Source of the DNA: Punica granatum
Lineage: Eukaryota > Streptophyta > Magnoliopsida > Myrtales > Lythraceae
Reading direction: 5' to 3'
DNA: 64,000 bases
Assembly: GCF_007655135.1 (NCBI RefSeq)
Contig: NC_045128.1
Span: 21,546,811-21,610,810, forward strand
The position numbers were made by a program, and so were the translations under genes. Positions 10,221-21,316 of this stretch are shown piece after piece; positions within the stretch are counted from its first letter, which is position 1; every line of letters begins with the position of its first letter. The notes under the pieces are model-generated. The model saw nothing but the letters and a program-made list of their open reading frames with translations, was not told the DNA's origin and searched no databases.

Positions 10221-10234
10221 AAAGAGGGACAAGC
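10221..10234 (+). other. Polypurine tract of family-A element
   Basis: AAAGAGGGACAAGC directly precedes the LTR start TGTCAGCACC. The equivalent tract before the LTR at 28075 is AAAAAGGGGCAAGC. Confidence 0.75.
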
Positions 10235-11838
10235 TGTCAGCACCCCATTTTGGTCCATCAAAGAAACAAGGCTCATCGACAGCATACAACGCCCTGACTC
10301 GAGTGTGGATACAGTTGAAAGGCTCAACAGAGCAAGAAAATCACTATTCACCTCAAGTCAGCAAAATTGAGCAGATGACATATGCACATGACAAAAGAAC
10401 GGCCTTGGTCATCAAAAGCCAACAGAGTGACCATAGAGCCCAACAATATCCAAAACCGACATTTCTAGAGTTCACACGAACAGTGCTATTTTCCGATAGT
10501 TCGCTCGACTGTCAGAAAATAGCCAATATTGGACTTCAAAAATCCACATCAGTACCAAACAGATGAAAAGTGTCTTCAAACGCATTTCACAAATCATCTG
10601 CTCTATATAGAACAACTTTCTGTATACAAACAACTTTTTAGTGGAAGTCCAAAAATGCCGGTTTCCAAAGGAAAAGTTAATTCTAAATGTCAGATTCGGC
10701 CATGCCCCATAAGCATACAGAGCATGAACAATGCTTCAGATTGTCTCTTGGAAGCCACACAGACACTTCAAATGACTTTCGAGTGACAAAACGGACGTAC
10801 CCCTCTTCGGAAATGCATAACTGGAGACTGGTCTGACGGAATTACGGCAAACTAAGTTCATACTGCATTGCCCTGAAAACTCCAGCGGACATTCGCAATT
10901 GGGCAAAATCGACAACAAAACCCTTCTCAGTTTCCCGAGTAACCTTCGAAGAGCAGAAAATGCCGTTTTTGATGGAAATGCATACCCGGAGGTCCTTTTT
11001 ATGGAAACTTGATGCCGGGTGCCTACCCTACACGGTACTAGCCTTCCCAGGGCTCAACGTGGAATCGTCGGAATGAATCACACAACTCATCTAGACCTCC
11101 CAAGCATTGCTTTAAAGGTCTCAGATGCACTTTTCAAGTCTTTAGAGGAACGATCTCGGCAAATAGAGATTACAGTGATCTCCGGAGTGCCCAAGTAACT
11201 TAGAAAGCAATCTGAGAAATCCAGTTTCGGCCTCCTAGAACATCTCCGACTCCACGTTTGCACTACCGACTTAAGGGAAATTGTTCACGTTGTCTGAAAA
11301 TTTATGTCAAAATGACCAACGTGAGATGCATACACAAGATATGTTGTTAGAAGCGGTTAACTTCGCTCTAGTCACCTGTAATGAGCAAAACCGGCTTCCG
11401 AGCCTTACGCGGACCCGGGGCATTTTTCCACGAAAAGTGTCAATCTTGGGCTCATTAAATTCGTTTTCTTGCGTATATCGACAATTCGACGTTCAATTTG
11501 AACCACGAGCTTCGAACACGCGACCAATCGAGACCCAAGCTTTCTCCCAGTTTCTTCTCAATGCCGTGGGACCCACGGGTTGCCCAAGATGAGCCGCCCC
11601 TTGCCCTAGAAATTTCGGCTTCTTCTTCTTCAATGCTAGAAGCCAACTTGCTCACTCTTAGCCCAAAATATCAAGAAGAGTTAGAAGACAACACTCAAGC
11701 TTCATCAATGCATTTTGGCTCTTCTTTATCAAGAATACTTGGCTCATATTCATCTTCATCTTCATTAGTTGGACGAAAATTGCTAAGCATGGAGGTTAAG
11801 GGCACTTGCTTTCACTAATTGTGTCATTAGCTTCACCT

Positions 11839-11845
11839 ATATATT
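11839..11845 (+). promoter_or_regulatory. LTR TATA box (family A)
   Basis: CACCTATATATTGCAC lies about 1604 bp into the LTR. The LTRs at 28075 and 15509-20803 carry TATA motifs at nearly the same distance (1595 and about 1603 bp), and pyrimidine-rich sequence follows. This suggests the U3/R boundary is about 1.6 kb in. Confidence 0.6.
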
Positions 11846-12182
11846 GCACATTTGTCATTAAGCAAATCACTTTTCTTCTTGCACACTCTCTCTGAGCTTT
11901 CTACCTCTAGAAATCCTCTCAAACTCCATAGCCAACCAGCCAAGAACCAACAAGCTTCAGCACCCAGAAACCGAAAAGAAAATATCAAACAAAACCCGAA
12001 ATCCTTAAGCCGGAAACCAGTGTTCATCATCCCGACTTAAGTTAAAAAAATTTCAAACTCCATATCCCACCTATTTTGGACCTTAGGAGTTCAGTTTTGA
12101 ACTTAGTTTTTTTATTTGAAGTCTTTAAGTTATGGTTTCAGGTGTATTTTAGGCTTTGAAGTTCACCTCGTGCTCTCGGGTG

Positions 12183-12360
12183 AATAGTAGCAGTCGAGCC
12201 TGCTGCGCGTCCACCTGCCCGCACGCTGCTCCGCGTGCCCACTACCGCGCACAGACGCCTGCCTACGCGCGCGTCCCGCGGTTTCGCACGCCTGTGCGCC
12301 TACACGCCTGACGTCCTCCCATGCGCCTAGCCGTGCGCTCGACGCCCTCCAACGTCCGTT
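12183..12360 (+). other. GC-rich, CpG-dense block inside LTR
   Basis: About 180 bp of C/G-rich sequence with many CGCG and GCGC steps sits in otherwise balanced LTR DNA, right after the conserved TGCTCTCGGGTGAA. Comparable blocks occur at 21322-21480 and 30010-30340. Short open frames across it on both strands are composition effects. Confidence 0.75.
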
Positions 12361-14490
12361 GCCGCACGTTCCAACATCGGAATGTCCATCCAAGCATATT
12401 TGAACGTCCATCCAAGCATATCCGAACATCCATCCAAGGACTCTCAAACACTTCCCGAACTCTTTCCTCGTATACCGAGGCAAGGTATAACATCCTCGAC
12501 TTAGAGAAGTTATGACTTTTTTATATTATTTGTATGTTTATGAAGTAATATGGTGTTCTAAGTATGTTTAACTTGCAAGATTTAATTTTTATACACTTTC
12601 ATGTTATATTATGCATGTTTATTATCGTATAACTTGCTAGCACATCGGAAAAAGGTTTGGATCGTAATTCGGAAGACCATCCTAACCCGGAAATAGCAAT
12701 CAAGCTCTCGGCCAAGTCTCTAAATGGGATGGCCGAGACTTAGCTTGCTCTTTTTGGGTTAAGGGTGGTCTTCTTGGCCCGATCCAAGTTAGTTCCCGAG
12801 TTTATTTTATTTTTCCGGTATGCATGAAGCCAGTATTGTTTTATCGATCCTGTAAATAACATGTTTGTGCATGTTTTCATGTTTGAATGCGTTATATAAA
12901 TCATGGCAATACCGACTTTTGTTAAAAACGTGTTATTCATCGTGTTTGATGCTTGAGCATGCGAAAAACAATTAAAATCGAGGCAAGGGAATCACATGTG
13001 ACTCGAATTGAGCCATAAGAGCTTTCGGCCATTCTAGAGAGGGTGAAGCCGATAGCCTCTTGGCCTTTCTAGGGTCAAGAGTGATTTCCTTATGTCGATT
13101 TTGGTTCGTTTCTCGGATTGTGTGAAATTGCAATTTCGATATTTTTACAAATCTCGCGTCAAAACTTCGTTTAAAACTTTATTTTTCAAGCAAACATGCA
13201 TGGATTCGCGTATTGATGACTCATTCGGGTCCATTCGGTTATGAGGGTATTGTCGGTCATTTGACCGAATTATCTTTGATCCTTATGGAATCGTATTGGT
13301 CTCCGAATCACGAATCGTTTTCATAATTAATGCATTCGGCAGTAACCTTAAGCATTAATTCCACGAACGGGTTAATTGGAATGCTCACACGATTAATTCA
13401 TTCAACTTTAACAACTTTACACGAATTGGACATTAATCTGTAACTTGCGTCGACGAATTACAAAACGATGTTAATGCCCTTTTTAAAACATGCACACTTC
13501 TAAACCAGCGACATGCAATACGAAGTAACATGGACGTCTAGGAGAAACTTGTCTGTTTTGACTTGAGTTTCACATGATTTCAGGTAATTCAGGTTGGAAT
13601 ATAGAAGTTCTTTTTAGACCACTTTCGGATAGATCGACCAAGTCTTTGGATTTTACGGGGTTCTCGCACAACCCTGAAAAATCCAAGGAATTGATCAACG
13701 CCGGTTACAGGCTGAGGTGGCCTGTGTTGCATCGTTTCCCTTTTTCTGAAAACAAACTTTCAAATCGAGGGTAAGAACATCAATTTGTGATTTGGCAACT
13801 GTACGGACTCGAATGTACTCTTGTCGGGGTTCGCATCGCGCGGCTTGGGAGTGTGTTCACCTTCCCGTGGGGGGACACGTGACGGACATGCGTGAGAAGG
13901 AGTCGCCACTTATCATTTTACGACCCGAAGGTCGAGGGCGGATAAGTTACTCGGGTCTAGGGGTATGGAACACCTAGTTGTTGTTAAGGAATTGCTCTGT
14001 GCGGAACCAAAAAGTCCAAGTTCAGGTGTTCATGTTACGTCCGGGCTTATACCCCGCACGCCCTTTCGGTACTCGGCTCACACGTTTTGACACCGGAAAT
14101 TCGGTGAACTAAACGATGTCGGTAGAAAAGCCTAGAGAGAAGTAAACCTGTGTGTTAGGGAAGTGGTTCACAATCTTATGTTACAGTACATCAAACCACG
14201 GTGGTTGAATTCCTGCGTGAACCAGGACCGGGATATCTTGGATTTACTTTCCTTTGGGCAAGCATTAAATCGATTCGATTAATTAAACTCTCGGACCGTT
14301 CGCTCACCGACTGGAATTCTTACAGAATGAAAATAAAATCCTCACAATGCTCTCCAAAACAATAAATACAAATTACAAAAAGGGTCGAATTCTAGTCAAT
14401 TCGCGTTCGGTTATTACTCCGCTCTAATTCACATCGTGAGTTTAGGGAAAAGACCGAAGAACTGAAATTCAATGCACGCTCTCACTGAGT

Positions 14491-14574
14491 AGGGCGTTGG
14501 ACACTGTGAGTGATGATTAGGGCGTTGGACCCTGTGATCGATGATTAGGGCGTTAAACCCTAATATTATTCCGC
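14491..14574 (-). repeat. 28-bp subrepeat, three copies, in LTR
   Basis: AGGGCGTTGG starts at 14491 and 14519, and a variant (AGGGCGTTAA) at 14547, exactly 28 bp apart. The same triplet is seen in the LTRs near 16272, 23085 and 31937, and a two-copy version near 38087 and 55425. Confidence 0.85.
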
Positions 14575-15503
14575 CTAGGGATCGGGCTCGACCCGCATGG
14601 CAAACAAGTGTTGAAAAATAACAAGCAACATGTTAATAACAAGCAAGGTGTTCATGTTTAGCCGGATTTACCTGAATTAACAAGTTATTAATCCAAGCGT
14701 GTTTTTGCAAGTTAATGCCATATTCTAAACAAGCAATCATGTTCAAAATATTTAGCATTCGTCTTTGCTTTTGAGAACCTGACGAACAAGATGTTCATAT
14801 GTATTTTGACTATAAGTTTGGGACCTAAAGTTCCACCTAACCATTTCTAACGTTTGGTTAGGTTGTGTGAAGGGATTAGTCAAGTGATCATATTTTGATA
14901 CAAAACACCTGACTAGCATCCTAACAATGCTAGGATGACAGAAACTCATCAGTGGGAATAAGAAGGGCTATGCAGATAAACCTACGCCTGAACATGTAGC
15001 CCGTTCCTATTCCGATACCATCGCGTTTCTGTCAAACTAACCCTAAGATGTCGCCAAATCAGAAAATGATGTTATTGCCATTGATTTGAAAATGTGTTTT
15101 CAGAAAAGGGAAACAACGCAATACGGGCCACCTCGGCCAGTAACCAGTGTTGACTAATCCCTTGGATCTTTCAGGGTTATGCAAGAACCCCCTAAAAGCC
15201 AAAAATTTGGTCGATCTATCCAGAAGTGGTCTAAAAAGAACTTCTATATTCTGACTTGAATTACCTGAAATCAGGTAAACTCAAGTCAAAACACACAAGT
15301 TTCTCCTAGATATCCATGTTACATCGTGTTGTGCGTTTTGAATTTAAAGTATGCGGAGTTTGAAAAGGGCACTAACACCATTTTGTAATTCGTCAACGCG
15401 AGTTACAGATTAATGTCTAATTCGTGCAAAGTTGTTCAAGTTGAATGAATTAATCATGTGAGCGTCCCGATTAACCCGTTCGTGAAATTAATGCTTAAGG
15501 TTA

Positions 15504-15508
15504 TTGCC
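15504..15508. repeat. Target-site duplication, left (TTGCC)
   Basis: Matches 20804-20808 exactly. Five bp is the usual gypsy target duplication length. Confidence 0.9.
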
Positions 15509-18335
15509 TGTACGGACCCGAATGTGGACTCTCGTCGGGGCCCGCATGCGCGCTTTTGGATCGCGCGGCTTGGGAGTGTCCACCTTCCCGTGGGGACGCG
15601 TGACGGACACGCGTGAGAGAAGGAGTCGCCACTTATCATTTTTCGACCCGAAGGTCGAGGGCGGATAAGTTACCCGGGTCTAAGGGTATGGAACACCTAG
15701 TTTGTTGTTAAGGTATTGATCTATGCGGAACCGGAAAGTCCGAGTTCGGGGGTTCATGTTACGTGCGGGCCTATATCCCGCACGCCCTTTCGGTACTCTG
15801 GTTTGCTAGGCTTGCATGTTTTATGATTTACCGCATGAATTAAGTTGCACTCGGTTCGCACGTTTTGACACCGGAGATTCGGTGAACCAAACGATGTCGG
15901 TTGAGAAGCCGAGAGAGAAGTAAACCCGTATGTCGGAGAGTTGGTTCACAATCTTGCGTTACAGTTCATCGAACCATGGAGGTTGAATCCCTGCGTGAAC
16001 CAGAACAGCGAGTTCTTGGATTTACTTGTATCTGGGCAAGCATTAGACCGATTCAATTAATTCGACTCTCGGACCGTTCGCTCACCGACTGGAATTCTTA
16101 CAGAATAAATATACAAAATAAAATCCTTACAATGCTCTCGAAAACAATAAATACAAATTACAAAAGGGTCGAATTCCAGTCGACTCGCGTTCGGTTATTA
16201 TTCCGCTCTAACTCACCGTGAGTTTAGGGAAAAGACCGAAGAACTGAAATTCCATGCACGCTCTCACTGAATAGGGCGTTAGACCCTGTGAGTATTGATT
16301 AGGGCGTTGGACCCTGTGATCGATGATTACGGCGTTGAACCCTAATATTGTTCGGCCTAGGGATCAAGCTCGACCCGCATGACAAACAGGTGCGGAAAGA
16401 TAACAAGCAGCAGATAAATGAAAGACAATGTGTTTGTATTCCCGAATGTACGTGGATTAACAAGTTTATTGATCCGGGGTATTTTGACATGCAAATCCTA
16501 CCCTAGACAAACAAATGCGTGTCAATGTTTTAGCATTCGGCTTTGGTTTGAGAACCTGACATGTCGGGTGTCCGTAGTCAAGTTTCGAGTGTGTGGATTG
16601 TTTTTACAATGATTCGGTGTTGTGACACTGAATTATCACTGAATTAACCAAACTCGTGTTTTGACTCTAGATTTGGAATCTAGAATTCCTCCTAACCCTT
16701 ATCTAGTGTTTGGTTAGGTCGAGTGAATGGTCAATCAGCATTTTACATGTTTTCTGACAAAGATAACCGTTCTAGTTACACGAATCTATGTTAGGATGAC
16801 AGAAACTCATCAGTTAGATAAGAAAAGGCTATGCAGATGAACCTGCACCTGAACAGGTAGCCTGTTCTTATCCCGTACTGTAGTGTTTCTGTCATGCTAA
16901 CCCTAAGGGTGTCGCTGAATTGTGAAAAGACGATTTTGCCCTTTATTTGGAAATTGTTTTCAGAAAAGGGAAACATCGCAGTGCGGGCCACCTCGGCCTG
17001 TAGCCGGTGTCAACCAAATCCCTGGATCGTCCAGGGTTGTGCAAGAACCTCGAAAAAGCCAAAGAACCGGTCGATCTGCCCGGAAGTGATCTAGAAAGAT
17101 CTTTTGTATCCTGACCTGAGCTACCTGGAATCAGGTAAAACCTCAAGTTGAGACACAGAAGCCCTTTTCAGACGTCCATGCTACATCGGACCGCGCGTTT
17201 CGAGTTTTGAAATTGATAAGTTTGAAAAGGGCACCAACGTCATTTGACAACTCATCGACGCAAGTTATCAGTTAATGGCCAATTCGTGTAAACTTTATCA
17301 GTGTGAAGTGGGTTTAATCATGTGATCGTCCCGATTAACCCATTTGTGGAATTAATGCTTAAGGTTATTGCCGAATGCATTAATTATGAAAACGATTCGA
17401 GATTCGACGACTAAAACGAATCCATAATGATCAAGAATAATCCGGTTGAATAACCGACAATATCCTTATAACCAAATGGATCCGAATGAGTCCTCGATAC
17501 ACAAATCCATGCATGTTTTGTTTTGAGAAGACATTTTCATGCGATATTGCGACGATAATGTAAATTGCAAATTACACGAAAGCCGAGAACGGGCTCAAAA
17601 CGGGAAGAGGAAGCCTCATACAACCCGTACGAGTCTAAGAGGCTCTCGGTTACTTCTCCTTGGAGATAACCAAGAGGTCTCATGGCCCGAATGAGGTTCC
17701 ACGAGGTTTCCCCATCTCGTTTCGAATCATTTCTCGCATGCCTAAACGACAAACATGATAAAGTACACGATTAAACGAAAGTCGGTATTGCCATGATTTG
17801 AATAACGCATTCGAACATGCAAACATGCACAAATAAGTTATTTAAGGAATCGATAAAACAATACCGACTTCATGCACGTGAGAAAATACGATGAAACTCG
17901 GGAATCGAACTTGGATCGGGTCAAGAAGATCGTTCCTTGCCCGAAAGGAGCAAGAGAGCATTCGGTCACCTCCCTTGGAGGGAAACCCGTGAGCTTTTTG
18001 CCTTTCCCGGGTCGGGATGTTCTTCTCGAATACGATCCAAGGGTTTCCCGACATGCTAGCATATAAATCAAGGATAAATATGCATGATATAACATGAAAA
18101 ATGCATAAAGATTAAAACTTGAAGATAAAACATACATAAAACCCCCTATAACTCCATAAACGCAACAAGAATGTAAAAGTTCTAGCTCCTCTAAGTCGGG
18201 AATGGTCATACCTAGTCCCGAGATGCGGGATGGGACCTTCAAGAGTCGGGTTGGACCGTTGGTGGGTCGGGTTTGGGCTGTTTTAGCCTGAACAGACCCG
18301 AATGATAGCAACAGACCCGACTGGAAGGGTGGACA

Positions 18336-18359
18336 GACCCGACTGGCACAAGTCGGGTC
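18336..18359. repeat. LTR palindrome, copy 1 (GACCCGACT..AGTCGGGTC)
   Basis: Two 9-bp arms, GACCCGACT and AGTCGGGTC, flank GGCACA. The palindrome and about 35 following bases (GGACGTC, CCACGGAGGCTCCCGATGGA) recur at 18528, 192 bp away. This module occupies the part of the LTR where other copies have the GC-rich block. Confidence 0.85.
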
Positions 18360-18527
18360 GGACGTCGCCACGGAGGCTCCCGATGGACTTTTGAGGCAAG
18401 GTCGGCGGCCTTGGGTAGCCAAGGGACCCCTCTAGGTGACCGTGGTGGTCGTTTGTTCCCAGCGTTGTCGGGTCGACCCGTACAGTCCTGCAAAAATCAC
18501 CCAAAACAGAGCACGTCTGGAATTTCG

Positions 18528-18551
18528 GACCCGACTGGCACAAGTCGGGTC
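18528..18551. repeat. LTR palindrome, copy 2
   Basis: Same arms and loop as the copy at 18336, followed by the same CCACGGAGGCTCCCGATGGA. Confidence 0.85.
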
Positions 18552-19190
18552 GGACGTCACCACGGAGGCTCCCGATGGAATTTTTGAGCAAGGCCAACGG
18601 CTCCCGACTGCTAACTCACCTCCGGAGGTGGCTGTGGTGGTAGTTTTCCGAAAAGAGTCCTGGATCGACCCGATCTACAAGAAAACCGTACAAACAGTCA
18701 GAAATTTCGACCCGACTGGGCAGTCGGGCTGTTTCTTCTTCCTGGGGTTAAACCGACGGGTTTTTCTTGGATTTCTTGACTCGTTGACACCCTAGGGTTG
18801 TGTGGAGAGGTGTTTGATGGGTTTTGGTAGCTCAAACCGACTTGGAAAGGCTTGAAACCCGGTTTGACATTTTTGACCAGAGAAGGACCAAATCTGTCCA
18901 GATTTTGTTCAAGGCTGGTTCTATGGCTTAGAGGCTTCAAACTTAAAATCTAAGTTCAGAAATGGATAGAGGGGGTCAAAAACATGTGGGATATGAAGTT
19001 TGGTAAAGTTGGGATTTAAGCCGGGATGGATTTCGACTTAAGACTTTGCCCGGTTTTGCTTAGTTTCTGCTTGCTGGAAATGGTTGAAGCTTGCTGCGGT
19101 TTGCTATGGAGTTTGAGAGCTTTTGTTTGAGTGAGAAATGCTAGAGAGAGAGTGCTTGAAGGTGTATGATTAAGTTAATGACTTGGAAAG

Positions 19191-19198
19191 TATATATA
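19191..19198 (-). promoter_or_regulatory. LTR TATA box (solo LTR)
   Basis: TATATATA followed by GG on the plus strand reads CCTATATATA on the element's sense strand, about 1.6 kb from the LTR start at 20803. The position agrees with the other family-A LTRs. Confidence 0.55.
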
Positions 19199-20803
19199 GG
19201 CTATGCTTAAGTGCAATTAAGTGTGAAAAAGCTTGATTAAGGGCATGCTTATGGGGATCCGAATTTTCTAAGCAAGATAAGGATGAATCTCCTCCATGCA
19301 TTCTTCATGAAGATGAGCCAAATGCATTGAATGCATGGATGGTGATGGTTGAGTGCAAGAAGGACAAAGCTAGATATTTTGAAGGCAAAGAGTGCAAGAG
19401 AGCAAGAGGATAAGGCCGAATTGTTTGGGGCAAAGGGGTGATTGCTCTTGGGCAGCCCGTGGACCCTACAGCTCGTGAGGAGAAACCGGGAGAAAGCTCG
19501 GGTCTCGATTGGTCGCGCATTCGAAGTTCGTGGTTCGAATTAAACGTCGAATTGTCGATATACGCGAGAAAACGGAGTTAATGAGCCTGAGATTGACATT
19601 TTTCATGGAGAAATGTCCCGGATGTGTGTGAGGCTCGGAAGCCGGTTTTGCTCATTGCAAGTGACCAGGGCGAAGTTGTCCGCTTCTGACAGCATATCTT
19701 GTGTCTGCATCTCACGTTGATCATTTTGACATAAATTGTCAGACAACGTGAACAATTGTCCCTTAAGCCGGTAATGCTAACGCGGGCCGGAGACGTCCTA
19801 GGAGGCCGAAAGTAGATTTCTCAGAATGATTTCTGAGTTGCTTGGGCACTCTGGAGATTACTGTAATCTCTGTTTATCGAGATCAGACCTCCAAGGACTT
19901 GAAAAGTGTATCTGAGACCTCTAAAGCATTGCTCGGGAGGTCTAGATGAGTCGTGTGATTTATTCCGACAATTCCACGTTGAGCCTTGAGAAGGCTAGCA
20001 TGGTGTAGGGTAGACACCCGGCGTCAAGTTTCCGTAAAAAGGACCTCCGAATATGCATTTCCACTGAAAATGGCCATTTCCGCTGCTCGGAGGTTACTCG
20101 GGAAACTGAAAAGGGTTTTGCTGTCTGTTTTGCCCAATTGTGAATGCCCGCTAGAGTTTTCAGAGCAATGCGGTATGAACTTCGTTTGCCGTAATTCCAT
20201 CAAACCAGTCTCCGGCTATGCTCTTCCGAAGAAGGGTATGCTTGTTTTGCCGCTAGAAAGTCATTTGAAGTGTCTGTGTGACTTCCAAGAGACAATCTGA
20301 AGCATTGTTCATGCTCTGTGTGCTGGTAGAGCATGGCCGAATATGATATTTGGAATTAACTTTTCTCCAGGAAACCGACATTTTTTGACTTCCACTGAAA
20401 AGTTGTATGTATACAGAAAGTTGTTCTGTATAGAGCAGATGATTTGCAAAAATGCCTTTGGGGACACTTTTCATCTGTTTGGCATTGAAGTGGATTTTTG
20501 AAGTCCAATATTGGCTATCTTCCGACGATCGAGCGAACTATCGGAAAATAGTACCGTCCGTGTGATATACTGAAAATGCCGATTTTGGACATTGTGGAGC
20601 TCTCTGGTCGCCCTGTTGCCTTTTGGTGACCCTTAGGGTCCTTCTGTCAGATGTATGTGTCATTTGCTCGATTTCGCCGACTTGAGCGTGAATAGTGATT
20701 TTCTGCTCTGTTGAGTCGTTTTTCTGTATCCACACTCGAGTCATAGCATTGTACGTTCTTGATGAGCCTTGTATGCTTGATGGACCAAAATGGGGTGCTG
20801 ACA

Positions 20804-20808
20804 TTGCC
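20804..20808. repeat. Target-site duplication, right (TTGCC)
   Basis: Matches 15504-15508. The interrupted LTR sequence resumes directly after it. Confidence 0.9.
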
Positions 20809-21316
20809 GAATGCATTAATTATGAAAACGATTCGCGTATCGGTGATTAAGACGGGTCAAGAAAAACCGATGATGATTTGGTCAAGAAAGACCAAACACA
20901 TCCTCGAGTCCTAATAGGCCCGAAAGGGTCTCCGAATTGTGAATCCATGCATATTGCTTAAAAGAGACGTTTTCAATGCGGTGTTTGCGATGTTATTAAA
21001 ATTGCGAATTGTGCGAAATCTGAGAACGGACTCAACACGGGGAGAGGAAGCCTCGTGAAACCCATACGAGTCTATGAGGCTCTCGGCCACTTCTCCTTGG
21101 AGAAAGCCAAGAGATCCCATGGCCCAAATAGGGTTCCATGAGGTTTCTCCGTCTCGTTTAGAATCATTTCTCGCATGCTCAAGCGACAAACGTGATAAAT
21201 GACATGATTAAACGAAAGTCGGTATTGCCATAATTTGAATAACACATCTAAACATGCAAACATGCACAAACATGTTATTTAAGGAATCAATAAAACAATA
21301 CTGACTTCATGCACGT

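Larger units (their letters stand above)
9207..10234 (+). other. 3' UTR of a family-A gypsy element
   Basis: The start (CACAATGATTCCTTCCACACC) matches 27112-27132 in the other family-A interior. Both regions end with a purine tract directly followed by the LTR start. The 82-bp tandem array is inside. No pol sequence remains between the copia LTR and this region. Near 9899-9958 there are also three ~20-bp direct repeats containing AAGCTTTGC/AACCTTTGC. Confidence 0.7.
10235..13799 (+). mobile_element. Family-A gypsy LTR, 5' and central part
   Basis: It starts TGTCAGCACCCCATTTTGG right after a polypurine tract. It follows the same order of landmarks as the complete LTR at 28075-32769: inverted TTCCGATAGTTCG/CGACTGTCAGAA near 10500, CGACCAATCGAGACCC near 11518, a TATA box, a GC-rich block, and CATAATTAATGCATTCGGCA near 13323. 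It stops at 13799, where a minus-strand LTR terminus (TGTACGGACTCG) begins. The remaining third of the LTR is missing here. Confidence 0.8.
15509..20803 (-). mobile_element. Complete solo gypsy LTR (5295 bp) with TTGCC target duplications
   Basis: The left terminus is TGTACGGACCCG and the right terminus GGGGTGCTGACA; on the minus strand it reads TGTCAGCACCCC to CCGTACA. TTGCC occurs immediately outside both ends (15504-15508 and 20804-20808). No internal element sequence is attached. This is the expected product of recombination between the two LTRs of a full element. It sits inside an older LTR of the same orientation and family. Confidence 0.92.
13800..21316 (-). mobile_element. Older minus-strand gypsy LTR, split by a solo LTR
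   Basis: The LTR terminus TGTACGGACTCGAATG at 13800 is the reverse complement of the plus-strand LTR end. The sequence runs as inverted LTR to 15508, is interrupted by the solo LTR 15509-20803, and resumes at 20804 in perfect continuity (ATTGCC then TTGCCGAATGCATTAATTATG). It loses homology at about 21312-21322, where plus-orientation LTR sequence takes over. The first ~2.7 kb of the LTR (its 5' part) is therefore missing. Confidence 0.8.

Noticed and set aside
12163..12515. Overlapping frames on both strands in the GC-rich LTR block
   Set aside because: High GC removes stop codons. No motif or conservation with the equivalent block at 30010-30340 at protein level.
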